Source of the DNA: G965222535 sp965222535
GTDB taxonomy: Bacteria > Pseudomonadota > Gammaproteobacteria > HK1
Direction of reading: 5' to 3'
Assembly (NCBI GenBank): GCA_965222535.1
Contig: OZ244957.1
Span: 1,798,001 to 1,862,000 of the forward strand
DNA length: 64,000 bases
Numbering within the stretch: the stretch's first letter is position 1; every line of letters begins with the position of its first letter. Of the stretch, positions 53,080 through 60,853 are shown one piece after another. Below the pieces are notes generated by a model that saw only the letters and a program-made list of their open reading frames with translations, made no database searches and was not told where the DNA came from. The position numbers were made by a program, and so were the translations under genes.

Positions 53080-53523
53080 TCAACTTGGGTCTGTGCCAAG
53101 GCAGTGCAAATGGCGCACTATCTGGCGCAGGCGCCGATGCGCTTCGAGTGCTACCGCATCCCTTGGGATGATGAGCGTTCGCCGCCGACCGTCATTCAGC
53201 AGCAAGCGGATGACGACCAGCCACGGCATACAGTAGCCGGACACCAGCTCGACCTTGCTGTAGCGACCATTAGCGAGGCTCAACCAGCCATCCCGCTGGT
53301 GCAGGCGCAGCGCCACGATGGCGTCAGCGGCGTTGCGCAACCCATGCTCGCGCAGTGATCGATAGCCGCTGTATAATACCGCCAACAACAGCACCCCTTG
53401 CAGCGCTGACCACCACGCCAACGGCGGTAGCGTCATCGCAAGCGCTATCATTGCCGCCGCATGCATTGCCAGTAGCAGCGCACATGCACTGTATGATCGG
53501 CTCAGCCGTAACGCGAGAGGCAT
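53080..53523 (-). CDS. YgfX/CptA-like small inner-membrane protein
   Basis: The 147-residue protein has two adjacent N-terminal membrane helices (LLLAMHAAAMIALAMTLPPL and LQGVLLLAVLYSGYRSL). A cytosolic part has the YgfX pattern: DGWLSLANGRYSKVELVSGY, an LVVIRLLLNDGRRRTLIIPR strand block and the closing RDAVALEAHRRLRQIVRHL. YgfX is usually encoded next to sdhE in gammaproteobacteria and has been linked to inhibition of MreB/FtsZ. No sdhE is present here. The assignment rests on this pattern. Confidence 0.72.
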   Translation of the reverse strand: MPLALRLSRSYSACALLLAMHAAAMIALAMTLPPLAWWSALQGVLLLAVLYSGYRSLREHGLRNAADAIVALRLHQRDGWLSLANGRYSKVELVSGYCMPWLVVIRLLLNDGRRRTLIIPRDAVALEAHRRLRQIVRHLHCLGTDPS

Positions 53524-53636
53524 TGCTGATGCTTAGAGTCCTTTGAGGGGGCCATCAAGATGGGTTTTCTAGGGGACACTATACTGGATCAGTACATTAG
53601 TTTAAACATGATGGCTCAATAAAAGGAGCGTGGGCC

Positions 53637-54056
53637 ATGTATAACCCGACTCATGTAGCCAATTCATTTCTATACCAAGCGTTGCAGGAAGAACGTACCG
53701 ATATGGATCAACTGAAAGTCCAGAAGCTGGTTTACTACTTGAACGGATGGTTTCTGGCGATACGCGGCACCCCCGTCGTTAGGGAGGGTTTTGAAGCATG
53801 GCGTTATGGCCCGGTCCTAGTATCGTTATACCATCAATTCAAAACCGCGGGGCGCGATCATATTCGTGACTATGCGGTTGATCTAGGCAAAGAGGGAAGA
53901 AAGGTTTTCAGAGTGGGAGTTAAAGAGCGTCCCTTCTATGACATTTTTGATCGGGTGTGGGGTATATACAAAGACTACTCGGGGCTCCAGCTTTCGCATT
54001 CAACCCATGCTGCAGGAACCCCGTGGTCAGAAGCCATAGAAGCCGTAAAAGTGTAG
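53637..54056 (+). CDS. Panacea (DUF4065)-domain protein, probable antitoxin
   Basis: The 139-residue protein matches the Panacea/SocA-like family. HVANSFLYQALQEERTDMDQ is followed by KVQKLVYYLNGWFLAIRGTP, the strongly conserved VREGFEAWRYGPVLVSLYHQ and LSHSTHAAGTPWSEA near the end. Panacea domains are known to act as antitoxins that neutralise varied toxins encoded beside them. AAAAGGAG lies 9 nt before the ATG. Directly downstream on the same strand is a disrupted gene for a two-helix membrane protein, the natural toxin candidate. Confidence 0.85.
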   Translation: MYNPTHVANSFLYQALQEERTDMDQLKVQKLVYYLNGWFLAIRGTPVVREGFEAWRYGPVLVSLYHQFKTAGRDHIRDYAVDLGKEGRKVFRVGVKERPFYDIFDRVWGIYKDYSGLQLSHSTHAAGTPWSEAIEAVKV

Positions 54057-54111
54057 TTGTCGGATGCCTCAATACGCCAATATTTTATTGCTCTGGGCCA
54101 TCGTTCCTGAC

Positions 54112-54475
54112 ATGAACCAGACTAATAAAGAACCCAAATATTTTCTTAGCACATAAAGAGATAAAGGCAGATCAAAGCCCAGATGAAGCAAGCACTGATA
54201 AAGAAGTAGGATATGGACGGGATTCCCTCGCCCACGAGCAAGTACAGTTTAAAAGCGAACTGGGTTTTCTGGGGTGGCTCTGGGGTGGAAAGAAAGAGAA
54301 ACCAGGAAATATATCAGGGTTTTTAGCTTTCTTGTGTCTCGTCCTTATAATGGCGACATTATTCTTTCCTTGGGAATCTTTAAGCGACTTTGGATATAAG
54401 GATATGTTCTTCGGTTTGCTCAGCATTATCACTTTGATCTTGGGCTATTTGTTTGACAGCAATAATCTGAGTTAA
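54112..54475 (+). pseudogene. Frame-disrupted two-helix membrane protein beside the Panacea gene
   Basis: ATG 54112 opens MNQTNKEPKYFLST and stops. The neighbouring frame continues from about 54150 as FLAHKEIKADQSPDEASTDK, then LGFLGWLWGGKKEKPG, with two membrane helices (FLAFLCLVLIMATLFFPW and MFFGLLSIITLILGYLF), ending DSNNLS at TAA 54473-54475. The long part has no plausible start codon of its own. So the gene is broken by a single frameshift near 54150 or expressed by frameshifting. The family is not recognised. Position suggests the toxin partner of the Panacea protein. Confidence 0.55.
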
Positions 54476-54497
54476 TCGATTCGATCATCAAATACCG

Positions 54498-55328
54498 ATG
54501 CACCCTCTCCAAAGAATTGCTATCGACGCCGCACGAGCGGCGGGGAATATCCTCCTGAAGCGTCTCGATCGGGTAACGCCGGGGCGCACCAACCCTGTCG
54601 CAGTAGCCGAGTTCACCGTAACCACCAACCACCTGCTGGCGCGAGCGGTAACGCAGGTGATCCACAGAGCTCACCCGGGGCATGCGATCATCATCGCTGG
54701 TGCTGATAGCCCGCAGCCAACCGCGCAGTTGGGCGACCATCGCTGGCTGGTTGCCGCACTCGATAACGCTGTTAACTACCTGCATAACTTCCCTCAGATC
54801 GCGGTTTCGATCGCCTTCCAGCAGCGTGACCGATTGCAACACGCAGTGGTCATTGATCCGCTGCGCCAAGAATGGTTCACCACCTCGCGCGGTTGCGGTG
54901 CGCAGTTGAACGGGCATCGCATCCGTGCCAGCGGTTGTCGCAGCCTTGCCGAGGCGCTGATCGCGTGCCACTGCGCGCGCCCATCCGTTGGCAACGATGC
55001 CAGCGTACGCTATGCGCGTACGCTCGAGTGCCTGCTGCCCGATACCGCCGGCATTCGCCAGAGCGGTGCGATAGCGCTGGATTTGGCGTATGTCGCCGCG
55101 GGGCGGCTGGATGGGCTTTGGTGCTGGGGATACCAAGCAGCGCAACCACCGCTTGCGGCCGGTACGTTGTTAGTACAAGAAGCCGGTGGATTGATCACCG
55201 TCAGCAGCGATCCTCATAGCGGTCTTGACAGCGATGAACTGGTCAGCGGCAGCTCGCATATCAGCCAAGCGATGCTGCAGCGACTGCGCACCCAGCGCGT
55301 CGCTGACCTGCAAGCGGTAGCCAAGTGA
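54498..55328 (+). CDS. suhB: SuhB homologue lacking most inositol-monophosphatase catalytic residues
   Basis: The 276-residue protein aligns along its length with SuhB: MHPLQRIAIDAARAAGNILL, IAVSIAFQQRDRLQHAVVID, EWFTTSRGCGAQLNGHRIRA, SGAIALDLAYVAAGRLDG and LAAGTLLVQEAGGLI. The metal sites differ. The usual Glu after the hydrophobic strand is replaced (IIIAGADS), the WVIDPLDGTTNF block reads WLVAALDNAVNYL so its first Asp is Ala and the Gly-Thr is lost, and the PWDFAAG block reads QPPLAAG. It is therefore probably not a phosphatase. SuhB in E. coli also acts in ribosomal RNA antitermination independently of catalysis, so that role may remain. It has an intact frame and is not decaying. Confidence 0.85.
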   Translation: MHPLQRIAIDAARAAGNILLKRLDRVTPGRTNPVAVAEFTVTTNHLLARAVTQVIHRAHPGHAIIIAGADSPQPTAQLGDHRWLVAALDNAVNYLHNFPQIAVSIAFQQRDRLQHAVVIDPLRQEWFTTSRGCGAQLNGHRIRASGCRSLAEALIACHCARPSVGNDASVRYARTLECLLPDTAGIRQSGAIALDLAYVAAGRLDGLWCWGYQAAQPPLAAGTLLVQEAGGLITVSSDPHSGLDSDELVSGSSHISQAMLQRLRTQRVADLQAVAK

Positions 55329-55404
55329 GCTGCGGATTTTTAACGATACCGCGGCGGAGTCATCGGTGCCGCGTGGGAGTCTCTTAAAAAAACAGCAGGG
55401 TGTC

Positions 55405-56517
55405 TTATAAAGGAGCGGCGAAGGCGCGTGGCGCATCACCGGTCAGTACGCGATGAAGCGATGCAGCGTTATAATCAGCCGTGTTCTCGCAGTGACCGAT
55501 GGCGTTAATCAATATCAGATGGATGCGGTCGCGTTTAATCTTCTTGTCGCTACGCATCAGCTCCAGCATGCGCTCTGGTGCTAACGTGGAGGGGATTTGC
55601 GTGGGCAGGCCGGCAGCGGTGACCAAGGCTTCGATACGCTGCACGCTGTCTGCAGTTAGCCGGCCTTCGAGTTGCGAGGTGCGTGCTGCGGCGCACATAC
55701 CAGCGGCGACTGCCTCGCCGTGCCGCCAAGTGCCATACCCCATGCCGGCTTCAATGGCGTGACCGAAGGTATGGCCGAGGTTCAACAGCGCCCGTTCCCC
55801 ACTCTCGTGCTCGTCGCGTGAGACCACTTCGGCTTTAATGCGGCATGAATGTTCAATCGCCGTTGTCAGCAAATCAAGGTCGCATTGCCGCAACGCGGCA
55901 ATATGCTTTTCCAGCCAAGCAAAAAAAGCCGGATCGGCGATCACCCCGTATTTGATAACCTCTGCCAGCCCGGCTTGCAGTTCGCGCTGCGGCAGAGAGC
56001 GCAGCGTGGCTGGATCGGTGAGCACTGCGCACGGCTGATGGAATGCGCCGATCATATTTTTCCCCAGCGGGTGGTTGATCGCCGTTTTGCCGCCGACCGC
56101 AGAGTCCACTTGGGCTAACAAGGTGGTCGGCACCTGCACGTAATCAATGCCGCGCTGGAAGACAGCAGCGGCAAAGCCGCTGAGGTCACCGATCACCCCA
56201 CCGCCGAGCGCGACCACCACAGCATCGCGTGCGAAGTGTTGCTGCAACAGGCGCTCCAGTATCGCTTGCAGGGTCGTGAAATTTTTCTGGCTCTCGCCTG
56301 TGGGCAACTGCAATGCAGTGCAGGTGCAGCCGTAGCTTTCCAGTCTGCTTTGCAACGCTGTAAGGTATAACGGCGCGATGACGGTGTCGGTGACGATCAG
56401 CAGCCGCCGTGCTCGTAAAACCGCTGGCCAACTGTCGGGGCGTTGTAACAAGCCAATGCCGATCGTGATCGTGTAGCTGTTGCGGGCCAGATCAATCGGG
56501 ATGTGAAGTGTTTTCAT
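55405..56517 (-). CDS. aroB: 3-dehydroquinate synthase
   Basis: AroB cyclises DAHP to 3-dehydroquinate in the shikimate pathway, using NAD+ and zinc. The 370-residue protein has normal length with the NAD-binding block ALGGGVIGDLSGFAAAVFQR, YVQVPTTLLAQVDSAVGGKT, GAFHQP, and metal ligands in LAEVIKYGVI, LNLGHTFGHAIE and WRHGEAVAAGM. It stands alone on the minus strand here, without the aroK usually next to it in gammaproteobacteria. Confidence 0.96.
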   Translation of the reverse strand: MKTLHIPIDLARNSYTITIGIGLLQRPDSWPAVLRARRLLIVTDTVIAPLYLTALQSRLESYGCTCTALQLPTGESQKNFTTLQAILERLLQQHFARDAVVVALGGGVIGDLSGFAAAVFQRGIDYVQVPTTLLAQVDSAVGGKTAINHPLGKNMIGAFHQPCAVLTDPATLRSLPQRELQAGLAEVIKYGVIADPAFFAWLEKHIAALRQCDLDLLTTAIEHSCRIKAEVVSRDEHESGERALLNLGHTFGHAIEAGMGYGTWRHGEAVAAGMCAAARTSQLEGRLTADSVQRIEALVTAAGLPTQIPSTLAPERMLELMRSDKKIKRDRIHLILINAIGHCENTADYNAASLHRVLTGDAPRAFAAPL

Positions 56518-56689
56518 TGCGGGTCTTGGGTTTGGTGGGCGGATGACGGTTGCGGTTTGTCGGGGCTATTGCCGCTGACGCTGGGCTACGATGGATTGGA
56601 GAAGCAGGGCTTTGAGCTTCCGATTACGCCCTTTGGGCACCTAGCAGCCCATCATACGCCATCAAAGGAGCGCGAAAAAACATCAGGGA

Positions 56690-56806
56690 GCCTCGGAAGA
56701 TCTGAAATGGGAGGGGGGGGAGGTGGAGAAAGGGTTGCTATGAGCCATTTCGTAAGCCCCATCAGTTATCGATTAATATACCCTTTCCCTACTATAACAC
56801 CATGAG
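56690..56806 (-). repeat. Interspersed hairpin repeat (same subtype as at 14808)
   Basis: It starts GGGAGCCTCGGAAGATCTG and shares GGGTTGCTATGAGCCATTTC, CATCAGTTATCGATTAATAT and ACTATAACACCATGAGG with the copy at 14808-14971. The terminal hairpin is missing. It lies upstream of pheA; the remaining bases between 56518 and 56899 show no gene. Confidence 0.7.
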
Positions 56807-56899
56807 GAACAGGGTGTTGGAGGCGCAAAGCCAACGCAGATTATAACGCGTTGGTCGATAAACCCGGCCTCAACACAACACGCACTAGGAGATCGCAGC

Positions 56900-57736
56900 A
56901 TGATCCTCGCCTACGCTGGAGAGCCCGGCTCTTATTCTCATCTCGCCTGCCAGTCGGCCCTTTTCAGAGATAGCCAAGCGGTTGCCTATCCGTCATTTTC
57001 GGCAGCTCTGTCGGCGGTTGCCGCAGGGCGTGCTGATCAGGCGATGATTCCGATCGAGAATCCAGTCGGTGGTCGTGTCGCCGCAGTTCATGCCTTATTG
57101 CGCTGCTGCGAGCTGGCGATCGTCGCTGAGCACTTTCAACCAGTGAAGCATTGCCTGCTGGGGTGCGGCGGCGCTACGTTGAAAAGTATCAAACAGGTGA
57201 TCAGCCATCGCCAAGCGCTTGACCAATGTCATCGTTTCCTGTCTCGGCTGGCGCTGCAAAGGGTGGAAACCAGCGATACCGCCAGCGCCGCGCGCGAGGT
57301 CGCCAAGGCGCGCTGCGCAACCACCGCCGCGATCGCCTCCAGTGTCGCCGCCAGCATCTATGGTCTCAGGGTACTTTGCGCCGATATTCAGGACCTGGCT
57401 GACAATACCACGCGCTTTGTGGTGTTTGCGCGACAGCCTCTGACGCCGCTGGGCAGCCCCCGCGAAGGCTGGATAACGGCGTGTCTGTTGCACTTGGCCA
57501 ACCGCGCCGCCGCCCTCTCCGAGGCGCTGGCGTGCATCGTAACCAACGGGTTATGGATCATTAAATGCGAAACCTATATGAGCGATGCGGGTTTTCACAT
57601 TGATGCGGTGTATCTCGAATTCATCGGTCATCCACAACACGCAGCGGCGACCGCGGCGCTGGTGATGCTGCGGGAGCAGTGCGTTGGGTTGCGCATTTTT
57701 GGGGCTTTCAGAGCCAGCCGCTCGATGGCCAAATAA
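56900..57736 (+). CDS. pheA: Prephenate dehydratase
   Basis: It converts prephenate to phenylpyruvate in phenylalanine synthesis. The 278-residue stand-alone dehydratase lacks a chorismate mutase domain. The catalytic domain has YAGEPGSYSHLACQ, MIPIENPVGGRVAAVH, VISHRQALDQCHRFL and DLADNTTRFVVFA with the catalytic Thr-Arg-Phe. A C-terminal ACT domain (about 195-278) has HLANRAAALSEALACIVTNG; the usual ESRP motif for phenylalanine feedback reads ETYM, so feedback sensitivity may be changed. An interspersed repeat lies upstream. Confidence 0.93.
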   Translation: MILAYAGEPGSYSHLACQSALFRDSQAVAYPSFSAALSAVAAGRADQAMIPIENPVGGRVAAVHALLRCCELAIVAEHFQPVKHCLLGCGGATLKSIKQVISHRQALDQCHRFLSRLALQRVETSDTASAAREVAKARCATTAAIASSVAASIYGLRVLCADIQDLADNTTRFVVFARQPLTPLGSPREGWITACLLHLANRAAALSEALACIVTNGLWIIKCETYMSDAGFHIDAVYLEFIGHPQHAAATAALVMLREQCVGLRIFGAFRASRSMAK

Positions 57737-57832
57737 CGGTTGCGTTCGTTGACGCTGGAAGCGCTACAGGGGTGCAAAAATACCCCCCGCTCAGTTCACG
57801 GGAACGCCAGCCAGCCTTCATTCATTAAAATA

Positions 57833-57873
57833 GGAACCTCGGAAACCCCTCAAATGGGATGGGGGTTTGGTAC
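57833..57873 (-). repeat. Interspersed repeat fragment
   Basis: GGAACCTCGGAAACCCCTCA followed by ATGGGATGGGGGTTTGG is the first about 40 bp of the repeat family. The remainder is absent. The surrounding 57737-57994 shows no gene. Confidence 0.6.
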
Positions 57874-57994
57874 AGTTTTGGGTGGGCTGGTGTGTGCTAA
57901 GAACCATGCCGCTTAGCGTTGTTGCAGTAGGTGCGCTTGACGAATAGCGGCGCAACGCATAGCGGGCATGTGGCAAAGCGCACCGATGAATCAG

Positions 57995-58849
57995 TTAGCG
58001 CTTTGGCAAATAATCCTCTGGATTGAGCGGCTGCCCTCTTTTGCGCAGCTCAAAATGCAGCATCACGCGATCGGTGCCGGTATGCCCCATATCGCTGATG
58101 TGCTGCCCGGCGGCGACGCTATCACCCTCGTTGACATGCACCGCGTGGTTGTGAGCATAGGCACTGAGATAATCCTTGCTGTGCCTCAAGATGATCAGCT
58201 TGCCATAGCCAGAAAGCCCGCTGCCGCTATAAACCACTTGACCCTCAGCGGTGGCTCTTATTGGCTGCCCTGTGCTCCCGCCAATGTTGATCCCTTTGTT
58301 GCCTTTGCCATAACCGTGAGTGATCGGCCCGTCGGCAGGCCATACCCAAGCCGTTGAGGGCCGACGCAACTTGGGCCGAGGGGGCTTTTCTGAAGCCGCG
58401 TCGGAGGCCGCTGGCGGCGTGGCAGATGTGGGGATGGGACGGGAAGCGACTGCCGGCGTCGCGCTGGTGTGGTTTGCCGTTTGCGTTTGCGGCGTGCTTG
58501 CTGGTGATGCTTCGATAGCAGCGCTGTCGAGCTGGGCGGCGTAGGCTGTCTGCGGCGGGATGGCGATCCGTTGTCCGGGGTAGATGCGATGCGGGTTGCG
58601 GATCTTATTTTGCTGTGCCAGTTGGCGGTAATCGCGATCGTAAATCAAGCCAATTGAATACAGATTGTCACCCGGTTTGACGGTGTAATATGCTTTAGGG
58701 GCAGCGCTAGCAATGCTGAACGCCGCCTCGCTTTCGGATACCTCTGGTGTTTTTTTGGGGAATGTTTTTGAGGATGAACAAGCACTCAACAGCAGGATCA
58801 GGATCAGGGTTAGCCACAGCCAGTCGCCGTGAACGCTGCGCGGGCGCAT
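57995..58849 (-). CDS. nlpD: NlpD-like lipoprotein with LysM and degenerate M23 domains
   Basis: The 284-residue protein has a lipoprotein signal ending in LLLSACSSSK (lipid-modified Cys24). It has one LysM domain at about 55-100 (VKPGDNLYSIGLIYDRDYRQ, then IYPGQRIAIP), a Pro/Thr/Ala-rich linker and a LytM/M23 domain at about 165-284. The zinc ligands of active M23 enzymes are missing (NKGINIGG in place of HxGxD), as in NlpD, which activates the amidase AmiC at the division site. The pcm gene lies 6 bp upstream, the usual pair, but rpoS, which normally follows, is absent. Confidence 0.92.
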   Translation of the reverse strand: MRPRSVHGDWLWLTLILILLLSACSSSKTFPKKTPEVSESEAAFSIASAAPKAYYTVKPGDNLYSIGLIYDRDYRQLAQQNKIRNPHRIYPGQRIAIPPQTAYAAQLDSAAIEASPASTPQTQTANHTSATPAVASRPIPTSATPPAASDAASEKPPRPKLRRPSTAWVWPADGPITHGYGKGNKGINIGGSTGQPIRATAEGQVVYSGSGLSGYGKLIILRHSKDYLSAYAHNHAVHVNEGDSVAAGQHISDMGHTGTDRVMLHFELRKRGQPLNPEDYLPKR

Positions 58850-58855
58850 ATCAGC

Positions 58856-59539
58856 CTATTTTAATCCACTCACCAGCGGAACAAAGCGCACCGCTTCGAC
58901 GATGCGCTGGGTGAATCCCGTGGCTGAGCGGTCAACGACTACCAATTGTTGGATTTGCTTATCACCGCCAACCGGGATCACCAAACGACCGCCGATAGCC
59001 AACTGCTCAAGCAGCGGTGCAGGAATTGCCTCGGGCGCGGCGGTGACCACAATGGCATCAAAAGGTGCATACTGCGTCCAGCCGAGGTAGCCATCGGCAT
59101 AACGGATTTTGGCATTGCGCACTCCCAGGCGGTACATCGCTTCGCGCGCTCGATGAACCAATGCCTCGATGCGTTCGACGGAATAGACTTGCTGGAATAC
59201 CTTGCTCAGAATCGTGGTTTGGTAGCCGCAGCCGGTGCCAACCTCCAACGCTGAGGTGAAATCGCCATCTCTTAGCGCCAGCTCAGTCATGATCGCAACA
59301 ATATAGGGCTGCGAGATCGACTGACCAAACCCTATCGGCAGCGCAGTATTCTCATACGCGCTGGCGGCCAGCCCCGGCTCAACGAAAATATGGCGCGGCG
59401 TGGCGCGGATCGCCGCCAAGACCTCAGGATGCCTGATACCGGCGGCGCTGAGAACCTCAGCTAGGCGATCGCGGCTACGCTGCGAAGTTACCCCATAACC
59501 ATCAATGTCATGGTTGCCAGTCACTAATCGTTCAACCAT
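58856..59539 (-). CDS. pcm: Protein-L-isoaspartate O-methyltransferase
   Basis: Pcm methylates isoaspartyl residues using S-adenosylmethionine to repair aged proteins. About 227 residues with family blocks RHIFVEPGLAASAYENTALP, GFGQSISQPYIVAIMTE, the SAM loop ALEVGTGCGYQTTILSKVF and FDAIVVTAAPEAIPAPLLEQ. The start at ATG 59539 is chosen. An in-frame candidate at 59554 adds five residues and neither has a clear ribosome binding site. It is co-transcribed with nlpD; surE, the usual upstream neighbour, is not present. Confidence 0.92.
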   Translation of the reverse strand: MVERLVTGNHDIDGYGVTSQRSRDRLAEVLSAAGIRHPEVLAAIRATPRHIFVEPGLAASAYENTALPIGFGQSISQPYIVAIMTELALRDGDFTSALEVGTGCGYQTTILSKVFQQVYSVERIEALVHRAREAMYRLGVRNAKIRYADGYLGWTQYAPFDAIVVTAAPEAIPAPLLEQLAIGGRLVIPVGGDKQIQQLVVVDRSATGFTQRIVEAVRFVPLVSGLK

Positions 59540-59861
59540 GGTTCGGTGTGGCAAGTGCTGGCGTACTGCTCGTCCATGGTTTCATTGCCGATGAAGTAAT
59601 ACCGAGCAATTGCATGCGTTCTATCATGCTTAAGCGGCAACATCAGGATCGCGAGCGGGTCAATAGGCAAGCCGAGCAGCCGCTTCGGCAACAGTGTGAG
59701 GTATTCGGCGACATGGCACCCAGCAGCATAGCCATCATATTTTCCTCGTATCATCAACATATAATCCGCTTATTTCCAGTTCTGATAATATCATTTTTCA
59801 ACCCTGAACAATCACGCCGTGAATCTACCAGAGCGAGGCTATCTGCGATCAACAACCGGGA

Positions 59862-59907
59862 ACCTCGGGAAACCGCTATCCCATTCAAGGTTTTTCGAGG
59901 TTCCTAG
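59862..59907 (+). repeat. Minimal interspersed repeat: two ends joined
   Basis: GGGAACCTCGGGAAACCG is followed after a few bases by CATTCAAGGTTTTTCGAGGTTCC, so only the two ends of the family remain and can form a hairpin. It ends at the base before the EamA gene start and may serve as a terminator for transcription coming from upstream. Confidence 0.7.
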
Positions 59908-60774
59908 ATGAGTGGACGCGACTATCTGCTCTATGGGTTGGTGGTATTTGCGTGGTCAACCAGTTGGCTGCCGTTGAAATGGCAGGTGGGCATCGTTGCA
60001 CCAGAGGTTTCCATTTTCTGGCGGTTTGTGATTGCCGCATCGTTATCTTTTGGGATTGCGTTGTATTTGCGGTTACCGCTGCGCTTTTCGCCATCGCTCC
60101 ATCTGTATTTGGCATTGATGGGATTGTGCTTGTTCAGCGTTAATTTCGCCCTGTTTTATTATGCCAGCAGCGGGGTTGCATCCGGCTTATTGGCGCTGGT
60201 GTTCTCTACCGCTGCCATCATCAACATTTTACTGGTTGCCGCGCTGAGTTGGCGTTGGCCAAGGGCGCTGCAAATCGTCGCGGCGCTGATGGGTTTCAGC
60301 GGGCTGGCTCTGATTTATTGGTCGGAGCTTGATTTATCGGAGGCGGCCTTGACCAGTTTGATGTTGAGCATGAGTGGCACCCTAATTTTCTGTATTGGCA
60401 ACATGGCATCGGTTGCTACCCAGAAACGGGGGGTTGCGGTAATCAGCGCCAATTGCTGGGGGATGCTGTATGGTGCTATGTTTCTCGGGCTGTTTGCCGG
60501 GTTGCGAGGCCAGCCTTTCATTATTGAACAGAGCCTTAAGTACATTGGCGGGTTAATCTGGCTGGCGGTATTTTCGTCGGTGATTGCGTTCAGTTGCTAT
60601 CTGACCTTAGTCGGCAGAATCGGCCCCGCCCGGGCCGCTTATGCCACCGTCATGTTTCCCCTGTTGGCGCTGCTGATCTCTACCGTTTTTGAATCTTACC
60701 ATTGGACCAGCCTTGCGTTCATCGGGGTTGGTTTGGCGCTGATCGGCAATCTGGTTATGATTCGGGCGCGTTGA
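59908..60774 (+). CDS. EamA/DMT-family transporter
   Basis: The 288-residue membrane protein has ten predicted helices in two five-helix EamA repeats. Features include FAWSTSWLPLKWQVGIVAPE with the first helix, FWRFVIAASL, and FALFYYASSGVASGLLALVF in the first half. IAFSCYLTLVGRIGPARAAY and TVMFPLLALLISTVF appear in the second. It is a drug/metabolite-type exporter of unknown substrate. The gene begins directly after a hairpin repeat and has no obvious Shine-Dalgarno, so the repeat's end (GAGGTTCCTAG) may serve that purpose. Confidence 0.9.
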   Translation: MSGRDYLLYGLVVFAWSTSWLPLKWQVGIVAPEVSIFWRFVIAASLSFGIALYLRLPLRFSPSLHLYLALMGLCLFSVNFALFYYASSGVASGLLALVFSTAAIINILLVAALSWRWPRALQIVAALMGFSGLALIYWSELDLSEAALTSLMLSMSGTLIFCIGNMASVATQKRGVAVISANCWGMLYGAMFLGLFAGLRGQPFIIEQSLKYIGGLIWLAVFSSVIAFSCYLTLVGRIGPARAAYATVMFPLLALLISTVFESYHWTSLAFIGVGLALIGNLVMIRAR

Positions 60775-60853
60775 AGCCAGTGCTGGCTGCTTATAGCTGA
60801 AAGGATGCGAAAGCCCTGATGGATGCGCACAGGGGGGGAGTATAATTCACGCC

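Noticed and set aside
59524..59760. Minus-strand open frame of 78 codons overlapping the pcm start, in the place where surE often lies
   Set aside because: The translation has no SurE motifs, and the overlap with pcm favours chance.
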